A stretch of DNA of 15,000 bases from Monoplex corrugatus (lineage: Eukaryota; Mollusca; Gastropoda; Littorinimorpha; Ranellidae): assembly GCA_030674185.1 (NCBI GenBank), contig JAPXFY010002798.1:1-15000 (forward strand). The letters run 5' to 3'. The position numbers and the translations under genes were made by a program. Shown here piece after piece: positions 1-7,939 of this stretch; within the stretch, counting starts at the first letter, position 1; every line of letters starts with the position of its first letter. The notes below the pieces were generated by a model. That model made no database searches. It was not told where the DNA came from and worked only from the letters and a program-made list of their open reading frames with translations.

Positions 1-640
1 TTCACAGTCATGAATGCAAAGCTCGATGGTCACAGACGTGTAGGCCACAGCCAAGCAGATTACGACGTGATGACCGAAGGTAGAGACTTAACATGCATAA
101 AATCACAGTCTGACAACCACTGACATTCAGACTACAGTCAGGTAGATTACAATGTTGCGACCAAAGACAGGTGTTTCACAGCCATGAAATCACAGCCTGA
201 TGACCACTGACATGGAAACCACAGCCGAGAAAAACCACGATGAACTGACCAGAGAAAGCATTCCCATGCATGGGATCATAGCCGTCATGTCTATAACTGT
301 GTACGTTTGGAAAAACCACAAGACTTAAATTGTCCTTGCACTTTACATCACCACGGTGCTGATGATACGATACGTGAAATCACTGATTGTTGATCTTTTG
401 TCTCCCCTCTTTTATAATCAATCTGTGTCTGATGGTCCTGTTTCGGGTCTTATGACAAAAAAATGAGTCCTTGACCTCCTGAGACATGCAGATCACAGCC
501 AAGATAAGTCACAATGAAGTCAGTAAATCAGGTGCTTCACATATATGAAAGTACGACCTGTTGACCATAAACAGACCAAAATCAGTTGATCATCACAGCC
601 AGGTGATAACAGACATCTAACCACCAACAGGTAAATCGAT
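1..640. repeat. Degenerate 87-bp tandem repeat
   Basis: Copies share a CACAGCCAAG-like start, an AGATTAC block, a GACC block, then TCACAGCCATGAAATCACAG and TGACCACTGACATG-like blocks. The CACAG/TACAG start recurs at 46, 133 and 220, exactly 87 bp apart each time. A partial copy fills 1-45. After about 180 bp of poorly matching sequence, further copies start near 494 and 594. Copies differ at many positions and carry indels, so this is an old, no longer homogenised minisatellite. No coding capacity is seen. Alignment was by eye; the 300-480 section is the least certain. Confidence 0.7.
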
Positions 641-1935
641 GAATATGCTCAAGCTGATGACGTGTGGGGTAACAGACGCCGCTCTGACACTGTTAGCAAA
701 GAACATATATATATGAGATGGAGCAGCAAACTTAACAATACACACTCCCCTCTGAAGTGTCGACCACACATGGATTTATAATGCGTTCAGTTCAGTCAGT
801 AACTCGATACCTCATAAAACATGGAAGCGTAAAAGACCCAGACCGTGTAAGTTCCTTTCTAGCAGTCTCCAAATCCTATGCACAACAACTAATATGTGAA
901 ATCTGAAACATTTCCACAAAGATAAGTGTCTAGTTTAATCACAGAACTACCTTATAGTAACATGGTCAACATTCAAAATCGACATAACCAATACGTAAAT
1001 TTAAACCGATATGTTTAATTCTGATTACTTATTTCAGTTTGTAAAGTATGATTACATTTTCGGAAACGATAAATACGCAGTGGTGATGAAGGGTGTGTTC
1101 TACGTGCATCAAATGTTTATCATGTTCATGCATAGCATTTAGAAATGGAAGATGTGTGTTGTAGCTAACATCGCAACAAAACAGGTACGTTTTCCACTAC
1201 GTCTAAACATTGCCACATAATTTGTCTTTTTTTCTAGAACACAATAGAAATGTCATTAGCTGAATACAAAGTAACAATAACAGCTGCACTGTCTGCAAAA
1301 ACAATCTCAGGCTGTTACTGCATCAGAATGCTGGATCCTCTTTCTAATTATCAGTATCAGGACCAGACAGGGCTGCTCTATCTGTAGTGTCCACTTCCTT
1401 TGTAGACAGACAAAACGACTACTTACTCTGTGTGTGCTAACATTGCCCTGCGTACACATGACAACTACATCTGCTGGATTTAGCACAGACGGATACACAA
1501 TACTGTATTTCCATCCTAAGACAAGGCTTTGTTTTCTTTTCAACACGCATAGAGATGACTACGACTGTATTTGATTATCCGTCCACGTCTCTGAATCACA
1601 GAGTCCCAATAGTTTTTTCCCTAATGCGTTGTCTGAGGTGCTGAATCTCACATACGGATTTAGAAGAAAATAGGATCGTTTTTGCAAGATTTGTGGCTCT
1701 ACGAATAGCCGATTCAGGAACCAATTTCCAGGAACTTATGCGTATATTATTTAACAAACCTTATATTTTGGGGCTCCTATTTTGAAAAGCCATAATCTAT
1801 ATGATTTTCAGCCCACAATGTAACCAAGTTTTGTAACTGCTCAACTACACAGGCGCTAATTTCACTTTGAAATACTACAGCCCAACTTTAAAAGTGACAG
1901 AATCTCGGTCATGTCCAAGGTTTATGTCAAAAGAA
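641..1935. other. Unassigned sequence, no gene recognised
   Basis: Both strands were read and no convincing gene, RNA or mobile element was recognised. The longest open frame (minus strand, 1307-1546, 79 codons) contains VLNPADV, which recalls the NPAD motif downstream of RNase H in BEL/Pao retrotransposons, but the match covers only about eight residues. ATAT and short AT-rich stretches occur near 706. The first weak hints of the following 26-bp repeat (AAAGTG/AAAAG blocks) appear from about 1870. Confidence 0.4.
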
Positions 1936-2130
1936 TGACTACTTTGAAAAGTCCATAAAGGATGACCATTTTAAAAGTCCACAAAGGTAAACCACTCTGA
2001 AAAGTCCAAAAGAATTAACCACAAATCCAAGTAAGACGAGTTACTTTGAAAAATCCACAAAAGATAACAATCCGAAAAACCCACAAAAGACGAGTACCTT
2101 GAAAAGTCCAAAATCTGACAGTACCGCTAC
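1936..2130. repeat. Degenerate 26-27-bp tandem repeat, about 7 copies
   Basis: The core GAAAAGTCC, or a variant such as GAAAAATCC or GAAAAACCC, recurs at about 1946, 1972, 1999, 2022, 2048, 2074 and 2101, so spacing is 23-27 bp and mostly 26-27. Each core is followed by an ACAAAAGATGACC-like half with more substitutions. Copies are diverged and one (2022) has lost part of the core, which points to an old array. It has no detectable coding role. Confidence 0.75.
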
Positions 2131-2480
2131 ATCAAGAATGCGACAGAGGTGACAATATCCGCCAACAGCTGGGCATGTTTACTGTTACCAGAAATTACAC
2201 TTTACGGTCAAGCCTTACATTTAAACCCGCCCCACTGAGAAACTCAGATGGACAGAGAGACTAAGTGGTGTGCATCATTCGCTAACAGCCAGTCGAATGG
2301 CCACAGCTGACGGGGGAGAGGTCTACACAAACACACACATTCTGCAAGCCACTAGATCGATCTGAGACTCCCCTACCACTCTTCCATCCTTCACCAGTCC
2401 CCCTTTCGCCAGACTGAACTGTCCGCTGTTAACTGCTGTGTGTGTGAGAGAGGCGACAGGTCTACGGACAGTCTTCGCAT
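2131..2480. other. Unassigned unique-looking sequence
   Basis: No gene or repeat was recognised. A short hairpin CTGAG-AAA-CTCAG lies near 2236-2248. The phrase AGGTCTAC occurs twice (near 2319 and 2458). Nothing supports a promoter. Confidence 0.3.
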
Positions 2481-2510
2481 GTGTGAGTGTGTGTGTGTGC
2501 GCGCGCGCGC

Positions 2511-2597
<87 letters not shown>
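2481..2597. repeat. Compound (GT)n(GC)n(AT)n(GT)n microsatellite
   Basis: The tract runs GT repeats, then GC repeats (about 2499-2511), then TA/AT (about 2514-2558), then GT again to 2597. From 2487 to 2597 every base alternates purine and pyrimidine, 111 bp without a break. Such tracts can adopt Z-DNA (GT/GC parts) or cruciform (AT part) under supercoiling; that is known behaviour of the sequence class, not shown here. Open frames across it encode only Cys-Val or Tyr-Ile repeats and are spurious. Confidence 0.95.
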
Positions 2598-2598
<1 letters not shown>

Positions 2599-2944
2599 CT
2601 CAGACTCATACGCACACTCCTGACTCTTTTTACTACCATGAAATCGTCGTCAAAGAAATAATGGACCTCACAGAAAGATAAACACATACTGTATACATGT
2701 GTAGCGAAGGCTAGACACAACACACAATCAATACTGATTTAACTGTCCATGAACAGACGCTAGGAACTGTTCAACAATTCACTTACCTGAGATCTGTCAG
2801 TATCAATGAGGGATCCAAGCCAGAAATTGTCTCACAAGCAGCAAAGACTATACAACAGCACTATCCAGGCTGAACCTATAATAGAACATCTTTACGAAAC
2901 ACAAGATCAGGCTCCCACCTGCATTGGTATATTCTACCTTCCGA

Positions 2945-3104
2945 TACGCATATGAGACATACACCCACAGCTTATTTGGACATACGAATCCAAGTTATGG
3001 AAATGATATCGCAATATCTTCTTGTATGCATATGAGACATGGACCCTCACAGCGGATTTGGACAGACGAATTGAAGTCATGGCAAGGAGATGATATCTCA
3101 AGAC
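2945..3104 (+). repeat. 80-bp tandem duplication inside the LINE remnant
   Basis: Two diverged copies start at 2945 and 3025, each beginning TAYGCATATGAGACAT, and stay alignable through GGACAKACGAAT and the ATGATATC region. The first decodes as YAYETYTHS and the second as YAYETWTLT, so the same protein segment occurs twice. Intact family members have it once; the duplication therefore arose in this copy or in its source. Confidence 0.7.
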
Positions 3105-3179
3105 ACTAAAAACATCAGACATACTGATCACCTCACCAATCAATACATGCGCCAAACCATCTAGCAGCACACTGGAACA

Positions 3180-3255
3180 TTGTTTCGGTTTCAGTTTTTT
3201 CAAGGTGACATCTCCTCGATCGGAATGAATTCCAAATGCTCTGATGCTACTGATG
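3180..3255. mobile_element. Possible SINE-like insertion within the LINE
   Basis: LINE-like protein similarity stops at about 3180 and resumes at about 3255 with LEKKTIVEESKL. Between them, GGTTTCAGTTTTTTCAAGG followed by a TCGGAATGAATTCC-like block resembles the head of a dispersed repeat frequent in molluscs (GGTTTCAGTTTCTCAAGG then a TTCGGACAAATCC block). This is a memory-based match to a short, diverged stretch. It replaces the LINE segment expected between the ETWTLTA and RWFGHV parts. Confidence 0.4.
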
Positions 3256-3560
3256 CCATGTGCTAGAGAAAAAGACCATAGTTGAAGAAAGCAAGCTATG
3301 TTGGCATGGCCATGTAACAAGATCCAATGGCTTTGCAGAATCAAACCTCCAGGGAACTGTTGAGGGAGGGATAGGACGGGGGAAGACAAAGAAGAAAAAA
3401 AATGGACTGACAACATTGCGAAATGGACAGAAAAAACCCGTCTGCACAGACCCAGGCATTGGCACACAAGTAACATAGTTGGAGGAATCTGGTGAACAGT
3501 TTTTCGGTGCGAAACCCTAATGACTCTTCATCGAGTTAAAGGAGAAGGAGATAGGTAAGC

Positions 3561-3612
3561 GTCTGCGTGCGTCTAGCGTGTGTACTCGTGTATAGGCGTA
3601 TGTGTGGGAATA
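3561..3612 (+). repeat. Degenerate GT-rich tail at the LINE 3' end
   Basis: After the last LINE-like coding stretch (GAGATAGGTAAG at about 3548-3559) the sequence becomes an imperfect GCGT/GTGT run up to about 3608, then AATAAAAAAG. LINEs of several clades end in short tandem repeats instead of poly-A, so this is most simply the element's decayed tail. Confidence 0.5.
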
Positions 3613-3954
3613 AAAAAGAAAGTTGTCAGGTATTCGTGTTTTCGTTGATTAAATGCATGTACTACCAACTTAATGCTCAGAGTGTTAAGGAGACACAAAG
3701 AAGAAGGGTTTCACTTCGTGTCAAAGTGCCTTAAATTGAATGAAAACCGATGCTTCGGTTAAGTTTAATGTTTCTGTCCGCCAAAAGGAAGAGGGAAACT
3801 TAGCAAGATTAATTTTACATCAAAATTATTTTCTATTACATATGTATGCTTCACATATCCTTAGCACTTTATAATATACTATTTTGTTGTTAACCACAAA
3901 CACACGAAAATGAAATGAAAACGCTGTTCAACTGACGAAACAACACAGGTATCC
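3613..3954. other. Unassigned sequence with one small hairpin
   Basis: No gene was recognised. A perfect hairpin AACCGA-TGCT-TCGGTT lies at 3745-3760, and TTAAA/TTTAA flanks (about 3731 and 3763) could extend it. There is no U-run after it and no reason to call it a terminator in a eukaryote. Confidence 0.35.
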
Positions 3955-3982
3955 ATTTTTCCTATAAATGGCTTTTGTCAAG
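3955..3982 (-). repeat. Hammerhead-like hairpin motif, left degenerate copy
   Basis: On the minus strand, CTTGACAA is followed by AAGCC, an ATTTATA loop, GG and a run of A. This is a poorer version of the motif at 4101-4136: TTTGTCAAG at 3974-3982 and at 4125-4133 are 151 bp apart, with a TTTTTCC...GGC block in the corresponding place. Stem pairing is weak and the GAAA box has decayed to A-only. Downstream on the + strand both copies run into ACAAA-rich sequence, suggesting an ancient dimer with a unit of about 150 bp. Confidence 0.4.
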
Positions 3983-4100
3983 AGTACACAAAAGACGACA
4001 AAGAAACAAAATTCAATTAAGTTTTAAACAAAACAAAACAAGAACTAGAAGAACAAGTAAACCAAAAAGAACGCGTATTCAATACAACAAGACAAGACAA

Positions 4101-4136
4101 GCGCAAATTTTCGGCCAACCGGCCTTTGTCAAGCGC
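4101..4136 (-). ncRNA. Hammerhead-ribozyme-like hairpin, mutated core
   Basis: On the minus strand the order is GCGC, TTGACAA, a perfect stem-loop GGCC-GGTT-GGCC (with a single A before it), GAAAA, TTT, GCGC. Hammerhead ribozymes, including those of Penelope-like elements and retrozymes, have CUGANGA, stem II, GAAA, stem III, cleavage site, closed by stem I. Here stem II and GAAA fit, the two GCGC blocks could be a short stem I, but the core reads UUGACAA, so C3 and G8 are lost and stem III is essentially absent. It should not cleave. It may be a fossil of such an element or only a look-alike hairpin. Confidence 0.4.
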
Positions 4137-4560
4137 GAATGCACGATCACAAACAGACACCAAACAACGGATAATAACAAAAAGACTAAAACTTCCCTGC
4201 CGCCTCGTCCAGTGGATAAAAAGGTCTGCATGCTGTTCATGCTGAACCAAAGTAGAAACAGCCACTGGGAAGTTATGGTCACCCACAAGGCAGTGAACAT
4301 CCTAGATGTTCACAATGTGTTGATTTGTGTATCAAAATGTGTTCAAATTTCTTTCAAATCATGAAAGTCAACGAGAGAATCTTATACGAAGAATCAAGCA
4401 TGGAAATGTTCAAAGAATCTGTTTCAGTCAAAATCCAAACATCGACCACGAACATCCACCCTCAGCACATACATATTTCTCTCGATGGCGAAAATCACTG
4501 CGATTTGACTTTCTACTCGTTTCGTTGTGGAGAGCGGTCACTAAACAACAGAAGCAGTAC
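4137..4560. other. Unassigned sequence with low-grade open frames
   Basis: An open frame on the + strand (3975-4364, 129 codons) spans the two hairpin motifs and is Lys/Arg/Thr-rich because of A-rich DNA; no domain is seen. Other overlapping frames on both strands are similar in length, as expected in AT-rich DNA with few stops by chance. No gene is called. Confidence 0.35.
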
Positions 4561-4696
4561 AAAAAGATGACAATGATGATGGTCAACTGGATAATGATGA
4601 CGATGAAGAAAATTACTATCAATAAAATAAAAATATTACCACTACTAACTTCTGCTGCTGTTGTAATAGCTGTAGTAACAATTGTAGTAGTAAAAT
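4561..4696. repeat. Degenerate trinucleotide low-complexity tract
   Basis: The first part is an imperfect (GAT)n/(GAA)n stretch; the second consists of TAA/CTA/CTG/GTA triplets. The ends of the second part are partly complementary (TTACCACTACTA near 4636 with TAGTAGTAA near 4686). The open frames here encode biased Met/Ile/Thr/Val runs and are spurious. Confidence 0.65.
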
Positions 4697-4737
4697 AAAG
4701 AAGGAAGGGGGGAGGGGTTAAGTGTTTTCCCGCTATG

Positions 4738-4788
4738 GTCGCAATCAAGCGACTTCCCGTACGACCGCCGTGGTCGCATTTGTGCGAC
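4738..4788. repeat. Two left subterminal hairpins of the TTAA element
   Basis: GTCGC-AATCAA-GCGAC (4738-4753) and GTCGCA-TTTG-TGCGAC (4773-4788) are perfect stems of 5 and 6 bp. Their surroundings are alike (TGGTCGCA...GCGACT), so one probably arose by duplication of the other. Subterminal repeats often bind the transposase in this superfamily; that role is inferred. Confidence 0.7.
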
Positions 4789-4980
4789 TAGGAGGTGTCA
4801 TGCTAAACGATAACTTTTCACGCCGGTACAAAGCTTCTGTCAGCTCCACTGGTGAATGCAGGGGACTGTGCTATTTTTAAACTTTACCCAGCGACCTAGT
4901 TTTTCAGCAGTAAGGCCGAAGTGTGGCTTTGTTAACTGTCGGAATTTACGTCATGTTTTCTCCGAAGCGTTTTCTCCAAA

Positions 4981-5112
4981 ATGGCTGCAAATCGACATGT
5001 ATTGCCTACCACTCTGAGTAGAATAAGCAGACAGCTGACTTTGAGTGTAGATTTTCCATTGCTTTTCCTCATTTATTATAATGATATCCGGCGCACAATT
5101 CACGAAATAAGG
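4981..5112 (+). other. Open frame with good start context inside the TTAA element
   Basis: An ATG in the context CAAAATGGC opens 69 codons (to 5190) beginning MAANRHVLPTTLSRIS. The middle (SVDFPLLFLIYY, about residues 22-33) is hydrophobic. AAG|GTCAGT at about 5110-5118 could serve as a splice donor. No homology is recognised. It could be a first exon left from an autonomous element or a chance frame; the evidence is thin. Confidence 0.15.
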
Positions 5113-5344
5113 TCAGTAGAACAATTAATATACCATATGAAAAAAAAAACTTGGTTGTTTTTCTTTATAATAAGATTATCTGTGGAATAATCAATCAAGC
5201 ACATAAACACAAGCAAGCATTCATATATAAGTACAACATCTGCCCTTTACACAGAAAAAAAAGTGAAAATCTTTAATAGTCTTTGAGATATAATCTTTTA
5301 AAAATGCATATTGCGCTGCAAAATTGGCTGCCTAAAATATACTT

Positions 5345-5374
5345 GGCACTGAGGAGTGCCGTTTCTGGGGAAAC
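5345..5374. repeat. Two right subterminal hairpins of the TTAA element
   Basis: GGCACT-GAGG-AGTGCC (5345-5360) is followed without a gap by GTTTC-TGGG-GAAAC (5361-5374). Stems are perfect at 6 and 5 bp with 4-nt loops. They lie 15 bp from the right TTAA, mirroring the pair at the left end, although the sequences differ. Confidence 0.7.
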
Positions 5375-5393
5375 TTGGCGGTGAAAGAGTTAA

Positions 5394-6656
5394 GGAAAAT
5401 TTTAAAAAGTGTCTTCCTTTTCCTCCATGCTTTTATTACATGAATTGTAGCCATTCGTCTAAAGGGGAGAAATAGTAGTTCCTTCGGCCTACAGAGTTGA
5501 GAGACAGAATTCCATTGGCGTAATTAGACAAATCAGGCACAAGGAGACAGAAAGGAATCCAAACGAGGCGGAAACTGCTTTTTATCGAGTGATTTGCGTG
5601 CAGCACTGAAATGCAGCTCATGACCTAGTTTCTTTTACACAGATGTTCTAAGACAAAAGACAAGAGAGAGATAGAAGGAAACACAGCAATCATTCCACAT
5701 TATCACTTTTTTACTTTTTCCATCTAATGGTACTGGAAGGTGTCACAAGGAGATGAAACTGTCGATCTGCAGCTTTGCCGGAAGCCTGGCGTAGTCATGG
5801 CCGTATGATTAATCTCCCTTTTTGTGCTCTTTTAATAGCCTACACTTCGTGCGATGGAAGTTTGGGGTTCGTTCAAGAGGAATTCATCGCACACATAAAA
5901 GTTTATATAGCGCTCCACGCAACTCCGCCAGCAATTAACTAGCAGACTCCTTGAGCCTGCGCAAACCCTCGTGCGATATATTGCTTAAAAGCAACTGATT
6001 TCAATATGTTTTTAGCGATTGATCCTTCGATGGCCCCACACAAAAAGGGAAAACAAATAGAATACGAGTACGTAGTGTCTCTAATTATTTGTTTACATTT
6101 TAAAACACAGATTTCCAAATAATCGATCATGTGTATTTTGATCTTTTGCAACTGAACCACCATAATAAACGAAACATGCTCTGACGGTAAAAATTAGAGT
6201 TGAGTTAGTAAGCAAGTGAGGTGATAGAGACCTCAACTTTACTTAAACTGGCTAAAACTCACTGTAACACGACTGAAAGATCCCGGTTAATATTTACAAA
6301 AAAATCTTTTGCACAGCTTGCTTTAACCTCTGACCAGTCTTCATGAAATTTGCACACACACATTAGTACTAGATTTCGTTTAAAGTATGTCCTCAAACAG
6401 CTGATACATCATCAAGTAAAGATATTCTGGATCAACCTAGTATAAACTTACGTATTTGGGACTGCTTTATTCACTAAAGCAGTACCTATGCCAGGCTTGG
6501 TGAAAACATATCCATAAACATCGGATAAATGATTGCTGACACGTTTTTCACACACATGAACACGTCATTTTCTTTAAAAGAACTAATGATTATATCCAAA
6601 GACGTCACAGGTCAAAGGGACCAAAAAATCTCGTTCGTTCCCTGTGTTTTGTTTGT
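5394..6656. other. Unassigned sequence with small inverted repeats
   Basis: No gene was recognised; open frames stay below 75 codons and show no domain. Perfect inverted repeats: GTGCGATG/CATCGCAC at 5849-5856 and 5885-5892 (28-nt loop), and ACTGCTTTA-TTCAC-TAAAGCAGT at 6461-6483. The phrase GACCAGTCTTCATGAAATTT near 6333 recalls a dispersed invertebrate repeat, but I cannot name it. A GGTTCGTTC near 5867 resembles a pol III B box, with no tRNA fold around it. Confidence 0.35.
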
Positions 6657-6735
6657 AAATGTGTGTATATGTAAGCGTATGTATGTATGAACACATATAT
6701 ACGTATACACATACATATACATATACACAGACACA
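6657..6735. repeat. Self-complementary GT/AT then AC/AT low-complexity tract
   Basis: The left half is GT/TATG-rich (GTGTGTATATG, then GTATGTATGTATG) and the right half AC/CATA-rich (CATACATATACATATACAC, then ACACAC). The halves are imperfect reverse complements meeting near 6690-6700, so the tract can fold into one long imperfect hairpin. The 121-codon minus-strand frame over it (6605-6970) reads Tyr/Ile/Cys-rich low complexity and is not a gene. Confidence 0.75.
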
Positions 6736-7092
6736 CATTCCTCTGCATTTCTGATGTATAACTTGCTATTTTAAGGAAGCTCATTTGCGTACATGCCCAC
6801 TTACAAACAACAACAACAAAAAGGAACCGGAAATGGAAAAGAAAATTTGAACGCCCGTAAACAAATAGCATACAAGCTGATTTACAAAAATTAAAACAAA
6901 CAATAAATACAGTAAAATGGAAATCACACAAATTCAGCACATCATCGATCTCTTCCATAAATGAACACAAAAACCAAACAGAAATCTCAACCGAAAGAAA
7001 ATAAGTTTAAGAGGAATTACCAAAAATACGTCGCACACTAGATTATATTCCCTAAAATACGATGATTTCTCCACCACTGAAATATATATAAT
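6736..7092. other. Unassigned AT-rich sequence
   Basis: Nothing beyond short A-rich runs (for example the CAACAACAACAAAAAGG stretch near 6808) and AATATATATAA near 7080. No gene, RNA or repeat was recognised. Confidence 0.3.
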
Positions 7093-7360
7093 GTCTACAG
7101 AAACACTAATATAAGTACACTATAATACCCTTGGAGGGTATATATTAATACAAGTTCACTATAATGCCCATGGAGGGTCTACATTAATACAAGGACATTA
7201 TAATGCTATCGGAGGGTCTTCGCCAATATAAGTACACCATAATGCCCAGAAGGGGGGGGGGGGGGTCTACACTAATACAAGAATGCTTCAAGGTTATTGG
7301 ATGGTCAACACTAATACAATTACAATTTAATTCCATTGGATATCTACACTATTATAAATC
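7093..7360. repeat. Degenerate 39-bp tandem repeat with a G14 run
   Basis: Six to seven copies share the order TCTACACTAATACAAG, then TACACTATAATGCCC, then a TGGAGGG end. Copies two and three are both 39 bp. The fourth copy has expanded its GGAGGG into 14 consecutive Gs (7252-7265). The last two copies are strongly diverged and lose the middle block. The 69-codon open frame over it (7203-7412) is a by-product of the repeat. Confidence 0.8.
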
Positions 7361-7939
7361 AAATGGAATAATATACATATTATTTGTTTGTTTATTCAAG
7401 TATTTACTGTGAGAGACAGAGACACATTAAAACGGAAAAGAAAAAGAAGAATTGAAGATGAAGGACGTTTTTTAAAAGAAAAAAGTAAACCAATTTCGTA
7501 CTTTGATATAGTCAACCTTTCTTCTCAGGCTTTTATTTTATTTTTTTATTTTTGTTTTCTGCAGATCTACTTTAGTCAAGAGAAGAATATGCACAGTAGT
7601 TTCATGTATCAGCCATAGTGGTTTACTCCCACGAAGGGGACACACCATGTTAACTATCAGCCTTTCTTTTCTGGAAACTGTTCCGCAATGTCTGTATATT
7701 TTGTTTTTAGATCAGGGTTTAGTTACGAGTGTGTTTGGTGAATATGTTAGGGTTTATGATAAACAGAAACGTGAAAGAACGTGAAATATAGTTTGGCAAC
7801 ACTGCATTTGCAATATTTAACTGGGTCTGTGCAAGACTGGTAGTAATCCTCTATCATTCTGTGCCTAAGGAACCTCGAACCTCTGTAGGCTAAAGCGTGG
7901 GGGATGATCGCAATCCCCCTGCACACTTTGAAAATTTGA
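7361..7939. other. Unassigned AT-rich sequence
   Basis: No gene was recognised. T-rich runs occur near 7530-7560. LINE-related similarity may begin here in the last 60-100 bp, but I could only place it with confidence from about 7965. Confidence 0.3.

Larger units (their letters stand above)
2727..3560 (+). mobile_element. Decayed LINE reverse transcriptase, C-terminal end (RTE-like)
   Basis: This is the 3' part of a non-LTR retrotransposon ORF2, broken by frameshifts and stops. Read in shifting frames on the + strand it gives, in the order expected for such proteins: FTYLRSVSINEGSKPEIVSQ (2779-2838), KHKIRL then ALVYSTFRYAYET (about 2902-2961), YAYETWTLTADLDRRIEVMA (3025-3084), KLCWHGHVTRSNG and LQGTVEGGIGRGK (about 3293-3385), then KWTDNIAKWTEKT after a frameshift (about 3399-3437). 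These match the usual YLGS...EGSKPEI, FLYACETWTLTAEL, KLRWFGHV, LQGTVxGGRRRGR and RWxDNIxEWTG pattern downstream of the RT catalytic core. The catalytic YxDD region is not in the window, consistent with 5' truncation. The family (RTE-like) is assigned from memory of the pattern. The element is certainly inactive. Confidence 0.85.
4718..5393. mobile_element. Probable non-autonomous piggyBac-like element (TTAA-flanked)
   Basis: The 676-bp segment is bounded by TTAA at 4718-4721 and 5390-5393, the target duplication typical of piggyBac transposons. Inside, the left end reads GTGTTTTCCCGC and the right end, reversed, CTCTTTCACCGC: 8 of 12 positions agree, and the right end matches the CNCTTTCACCGCC style of piggyBac-like termini. 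Each end also carries two consecutive small hairpins. No transposase is visible. The boundaries come from these marks; a fortuitous pair of TTAAs is possible, since TTAA is common, but the terminal similarity and the symmetric hairpins argue against it. Confidence 0.6.

Noticed and set aside
196..220. CTGATGA followed by GAAA at about 197-217, a hammerhead candidate
   Set aside because: The intervening bases do not form a stem II, and the sequence is simply part of the 87-bp repeat; neighbouring copies lack the motif.
358..384. CTGATGA-T-ACG-ATA-CGT-GAAA, another hammerhead candidate
   Set aside because: A short stem II exists, but an extra T interrupts the junction and no stem III with a cleavage site is seen.
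1307..1546. BEL/Pao retrotransposon fragment (VLNPADV on the minus strand)
   Set aside because: Only about eight residues resemble the NPAD region; the SRG that normally follows and the downstream GP-F/L motif are missing.
2934..3476. 180-codon minus-strand open frame
   Set aside because: It is antisense to the first LINE remnant; the + strand carries the recognisable reverse-transcriptase motifs.
3745..3760. Hairpin as a transcription terminator
   Set aside because: There is no U-run and no upstream gene, and intrinsic terminators of this type are bacterial.
5849..5892. tRNA or pol III gene (GGTTCGTTC resembling a B box)
   Set aside because: No A box at the right distance and no cloverleaf; the region is only an 8-bp inverted repeat.
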